Assembly (NCBI GenBank): GCA_963513935.1
Contig: OY740768.1
Location: forward strand, 75,678,877-75,742,876
DNA: 64,000 nucleotides
Direction: 5' to 3'
Source of the DNA: Aphrophora alni
Taxonomy: Eukaryota > Arthropoda > Insecta > Hemiptera > Aphrophoridae
Of the stretch, positions 60,458 to 64,000 are shown piece by piece. Positions within the stretch are counted from its first letter, which is position 1. Each line of letters opens with the position of its first letter. The notes beneath the pieces were generated by a model. The model had not been told where the DNA came from. It did not search any database and saw only the letters and a list, made by a program, of their open reading frames with translations. The translations under genes were made by a program, and so were the position numbers.

Positions 60458-60817
60458 AAAACGATGTAACCAAAGAATAAATGGTTTAATTTATACTTTA
60501 AAATGATAAATTACATCTTTTTTAAATTTCACACAATAATTATATATATAAATGTAAATGAAAATAAAATACACATCGGGATGTGAAATCATAGTGCTCA
60601 GAATATATATTCGTTATTTTCTTGATTACAGTAATAAAAAGAGAAAAAAGTGCATTCTGTTACATAAAAAACAATATGAAATATATAAATGTTGTCAAGG
60701 TAAAACTGCAAGGGTTCATGTTGATTCAAGAGTTTTTTTGTACAATACAACAGTTGCTAAATTAACAACACACTTTAATAATGAAACTAAGATAAAACCA
60801 TTTAAGATATAATTAAG

Positions 60818-60941
60818 TTAGAGTCAGAGAAAGATTTTTATTCTTCACAAAAACAATTTAGTCAGAGTCTGAGAAAGATTCTTCTTCTTCACTAAACAAT
60901 TTAGTCAGAGTCGGAGAGAGATTCTTCTTCTTCACTAAAGC
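60818..60941. repeat. 40-43 bp tandem repeat x3 at the transposase C-terminus
   Basis: Units start at 60818, 60858 and 60901 with TTAGTCAGAGTC-like sequence. On the minus strand each encodes the acidic SEEEES..SDSD tail plus stop, so the tail and stop codon of the pseudogene have been triplicated. Confidence 0.85.
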
Positions 60942-62630
60942 AAATTCTAGGAAAATCTAAGTTTAAGTAATAATTTATGTCATCATTGTAATCAATTTTG
61001 TGCAAACATCTTTCTTGCAATTTTCCTCTTTGATGAGACTAGGGTGTCTGAGGTCAGCAGAAGAATCCTCACCAGATCTCTATTTGAGCACTCTCTTGAG
61101 CGCTTACGAGTGGAACTACTCGATTCTGTATAACATCATTCTTGTAGTGCATCCTCGGAAAACTGTCTAATAGTGAGAGAAAACTATTCGATTATATCAT
61201 ACTTTGTGAACACTGCTGGGTATGTAATACCAGCTATATAAACTAAGATAAAGGACCTTGGTTTCTTCTAAAGATACTGTAATGTATCGATATTAAAGAA
61301 AATACTGTTGGCTAAACTCTTAAAATGATCCGAAACTTGACGATCAACTCCTTATTATCCACCCCTGTAATCTCAGAACTGAAATGGGGTTGGAGAAGAA
61401 TCGTCTCGTCGTTTTTCCATCATTGGCAGAGCCATTAACGGGGTTCGGTTTGTCCTACAATCAAACTTATCTTTGATTTGAACTATGACTGAACTCTTTT
61501 TTTATTTGCCTCTACTACTTGTTTATTACTTTCTCCTCGGACTTGTCAAGTCTTGGCAGGAATTATATAGGTTATATAGGAATTATATATAAATTATTTG
61601 AAAAATCTAATCCACCAGTCTAATGTAGGCAAACCGAATCGGTAGTTCTGAACTTATGAAGGGCAGGTTAATACATTTTTGTATTCATTTGTTCAGGAGT
61701 CGCACAAAAATTACACGGTAGCATTAGTATTTGATAACGCATTGACTACACTACCATCCATCATAGTAAACAACATTTCTCAAGGAACGACAAAATCTTG
61801 ACAGTTTGAAGTAACGTGACAGTTTTCGAGGTTCGCAATTTTTTCTTTCCTGTCTTTCTCCTCATCACACAAAGCTCTGGACTTTATTTTTTGAACAACT
61901 ATTGTATAGGTCTACACTTAACAGTGGGTGATGGTTTTAAATTAATCCACACTTCCTTACCTGTCTAGGGTAAACGAGTTTCAATGGAACCATTGCTATG
62001 GTTCAACATAGCAACAAAAATTCGTCCGTATTTTCTGTATCGTGATATTTATGTTTATATTGGCTGTGGCCACTGCTATCATCAAATCCCCGTTTATAGT
62101 AAGTTTCAACTCACCAATACTCTCTTCAAAATTTACAGCGTTTACTAAACTTTGCGATGTTATTTGAATTAAATCTTTAAATTAACTACTGCAGAAGATT
62201 CGGTAGCATTAACATTAATAGGAATTAAAGCGCTTTTTGTTTTGTTTAATTGATAAATACTTGGAAAACATTCCGAATTTACAGGGTTTACAATGGGTCT
62301 CAACTCGTTTGACAAATCCAAATTAATATACAAAGCTAACGCTTGGTAAGGAGTAAGAGATGAACCTCTTTGTCATGAAGAAGGAACACGTGCAACAAAT
62401 TGTAGTTCTTCCGGTGTACTGCTGGCCGCGAGTTCCGATACTAGTTTTTTTCCTTGATTTGATGGATAATTCTTGGAAGGATATTTTCTGTCTTCCGCGA
62501 TCACTGCTGGGATTGGACCTTCCCTCTTCATCAGTAGATGGCAGACTGGGTGACATGGATATTGCTTGATGTAGTCAATTCTCAACGTGTTTCTAGCCTG
62601 TGGCGGTTTCGTCCAACGTTTTTCCATCTA
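60818..62630 (-). pseudogene. Transib/RAG1-like DDE transposase pseudogene
   Basis: Read on the minus strand across all three frames. The N-terminal piece has RQKISFQELSIKSRKK and TPEELQFVARVPSS (62373-62560), then LTPYQALALYINLDLSNE (about 62310-62360). GFDDSSGHSQYKHKYHD lies near 62040-62090 (first catalytic D, in the CDG-SG position), VPLKL near 61985 and VWINLKPSPTVKCRPI near 61920. MMDGSVVNALSNTNA lies at 61725-61770 (second D) and CNFCATPEQMN near 61690 (a CxxC zinc motif). YRFGLPTLDWWIRFF is near 61600-61645 and GSANDGKTTRRFFSNP near 61385-61432. WYYIPSSVHKV follows near 61202-61235, QFSEDALQE near 61142-61168 (third acidic residue) and an acidic tail SEEEESLSDSD. The order and spacing follow the Transib/RAG1 core as I recall it. 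At least five frameshifts and several stops make it dead, though all three acidic positions survive as residues. Confidence 0.7.
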
Positions 62631-62663
62631 TTGCTCATTTTTAGACAAAAAGACTACTCCAGT

Positions 62664-63098
62664 TCACGTATCTAGTTATTTAATCACTTTTAAAATAGTA
62701 ACAAAATAAATCGTGTGTTATTTAGGTAAACAAACGAAACATTCGTCTCTGTATGAATCGATTTTGTCTGAAACTCGTATCTAGTTAGTTAATCACTTTT
62801 GAAATAGTAACAAAATAAATCGTGTGTTATTTAGGTAAACAAACGAATCATATGTCTCTGTATTAATCGATTTTGTCTGAAACTCGTATCTAGTTAGTTA
62901 GTCACTTTTAAAATAGTAACAAAATAAATCGTGTGTTATTAAGGTAAACAAACTTATCATACGTTTCTGTAATAATCGATTTTGTCTGAATATCGTATCT
63001 AGTAAGTTAATCACTTTTGAAATAGTAACAAAATAAATCGTGTGTTATTTAGCTAAACAAACGAAACATTCGTTTCTGTATTAATCGATTTTGTTAAA
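62664..63098. repeat. Tandem repeat, 109-bp unit, ~4 copies
   Basis: TCTAGT(T/A)A(G/T)TTA followed by ATCACTTTT recurs at 62671, 62780, 62889 and 62998, a strict 109-bp period. Each unit has AATAGTAACAAAATAAATCG, GTGTGTTATTTAGGTAAAC and TCGATTTTGTCTGAA. The array lies just upstream of the Transib-like reading frame. Confidence 0.95.
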
Positions 63099-63284
63099 AA
63101 ATAAATGTTGAAAAGTTTTTGTTTTTTTCAATAAATAATGTGAAGATATCAATGTTTGTAAAGAAGAGTCAGGTTAACCAAATTTTGTCTTATATATAAT
63201 TAAATCAATTTAAATTATAAGAAATTTGGACGGAAATTTTTAGATCATGAAATATTGTAGTTAGTTATTTCATGTTTAGTTATA

Positions 63285-64000
63285 CAGGGTTATTCAAAAA
63301 GAAGTTTACACTTTCATACATATATCTATAAAACATGATATACATTATTTAATTTTGTTATAGTCTGTATCAATGGGTAGGAAATGACATCATTTATCGT
63401 GCAACGTCATTTTAGGACTCGTTAATATAAAGATCCTCCGACTATGAAGTCAATGTAGAACTGGTACAAGAAGTTCAAGAATACAGGCTGTATGTGTAAA
63501 GGGAAAAGCACAGCTAATCCAGCAACACTTGCAGATCTAGTGAAAAGATTCGACTATCTCTCTTACATAGTCCACAAAAATCTACAACCAAAGTAAGTTT
63601 GGAATTTTAAATACCGCACCCCACAGTTTGGAGAATTATGAAAAAAAGGCTGAAGATGATCCCCTAAGAGCTTCAACTATTGCAAAATTTAAGGGATGAT
63701 GACAAAGTTAAACGTTTGAGTTTTGTAATGATGTACAGGGACTTAGTGAAAATGTTTTTTTAACAACTCATTTTTTGTGATGAGTCAACTTTCCATATTA
63801 ACAGAAAAGTCAACAAGTACAATGTATGTATTTGGGGAACTAAAATCTTAGAGCAATATAGTATGAGAGATTCTCCTAAGCTGAAAGTTTTTTGTGCTGT
63901 ATTAACTATAAAGGTGTATGTCTCATTGGTCAAGAAAATTTGTCAAAGGAGTAGCTTACTTGTTGAGTAAGTGGCTGACACCTCAACTAAATGAAGACAG
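63285..64000 (+). mobile_element. Tc1/mariner-IS630-like transposon, 5' part, cut by window end
   Basis: It begins after TA with ACAGGGTTATTCAAAAAGAA, a typical terminus. The decayed plus-strand transposase follows: a DPPTMKSM..NWYKKFKNTGC helix-turn-helix tail near 63440-63490, KGKSTANPATLADLVKRF (about 63500-63552), FGEL and KKRLKM, DDDKVKRLSFVMMYRD, then DESTFHINRKVNKYNVCIWG at 63779-63838. In the last, D63779 is the first catalytic aspartate and the NxxNVCIWG box is well preserved. RDSPKLKVFCA lies at about 63870-63900. Several stops and frameshifts (for example TAG/TAA near 63430 and 63760) show it is inactive, at least in this half. The remainder and 3' end lie beyond 64000. Confidence 0.8.

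Noticed and set aside
60558..60812. 84-codon plus-strand ORF
   Set aside because: Lysine-rich AT-driven composition, no motif, and it lies in the presumed 3' non-coding part of the RAG1-like element.

Overview
The window looks like a gene-poor, strongly AT-rich stretch of an arthropod nuclear genome, most likely an insect. The evidence is the visible A+T bias, many TA/TTA microsatellites, and remnants of transposons typical of insects: Tc1/mariner-IS630-like transposases, a Transib/RAG1-like transposase, a non-LTR reverse transcriptase scrap and TA-flanked MITEs. There is no bacterial gene organisation. I could not assign any intact host protein-coding gene. Nearly everything that can be supported is mobile or repetitive DNA in various stages of decay, plus a few coding-like pieces I do not recognise. 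One candidate host-type exon with good splice signals lies at 53127-53214.

Layout. 0-4 kb: decayed coding-like fragments, then two copies of a ~400 bp dispersed repeat, here called R1. 8-10.2 kb: a reverse-transcriptase scrap and two TIR elements. 11-13.3 kb: a duplicated locus with two remnants of the C-terminus of a protein-primed-type (Maverick/virus-like) family-B DNA polymerase. The second is in one open 203-codon frame with a BRO-N-like domain. 14 kb: an internally deleted transposase. 17-25 kb: R1 copy C, a perfect 33-bp-TIR MITE, several tandem arrays, and a cluster of a 14-bp motif. 25.7-27.9 kb: a Helitron-like element abutting R1 copy D. 28.8-29.3 kb: an unrecognised, well-preserved coding-like pseudogene. 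30.5-31.6 kb: an 83-bp higher-order minisatellite. 34.3 kb: R1 copy E. 37.3-45.3 kb: three more transposase remnants. 58.5-59.7 kb: a foldback element with ~0.5 kb arms. 60.4-62.6 kb: a broken Transib/RAG1-like transposase with a possible RSS-like terminus. 63.3-64 kb: the start of another Tc1/mariner-like element, cut by the window edge.

The genes do not form a working pathway. The interest lies in the mobile elements: the BRO-N/polymerase open frame, the RAG1-like core, and several multi-copy non-autonomous families whose copies can be compared inside this one window (R1, the foldback family, and family F3 with a shared TATA-like box). All family names rest on motif recognition by eye and none was tested by search.
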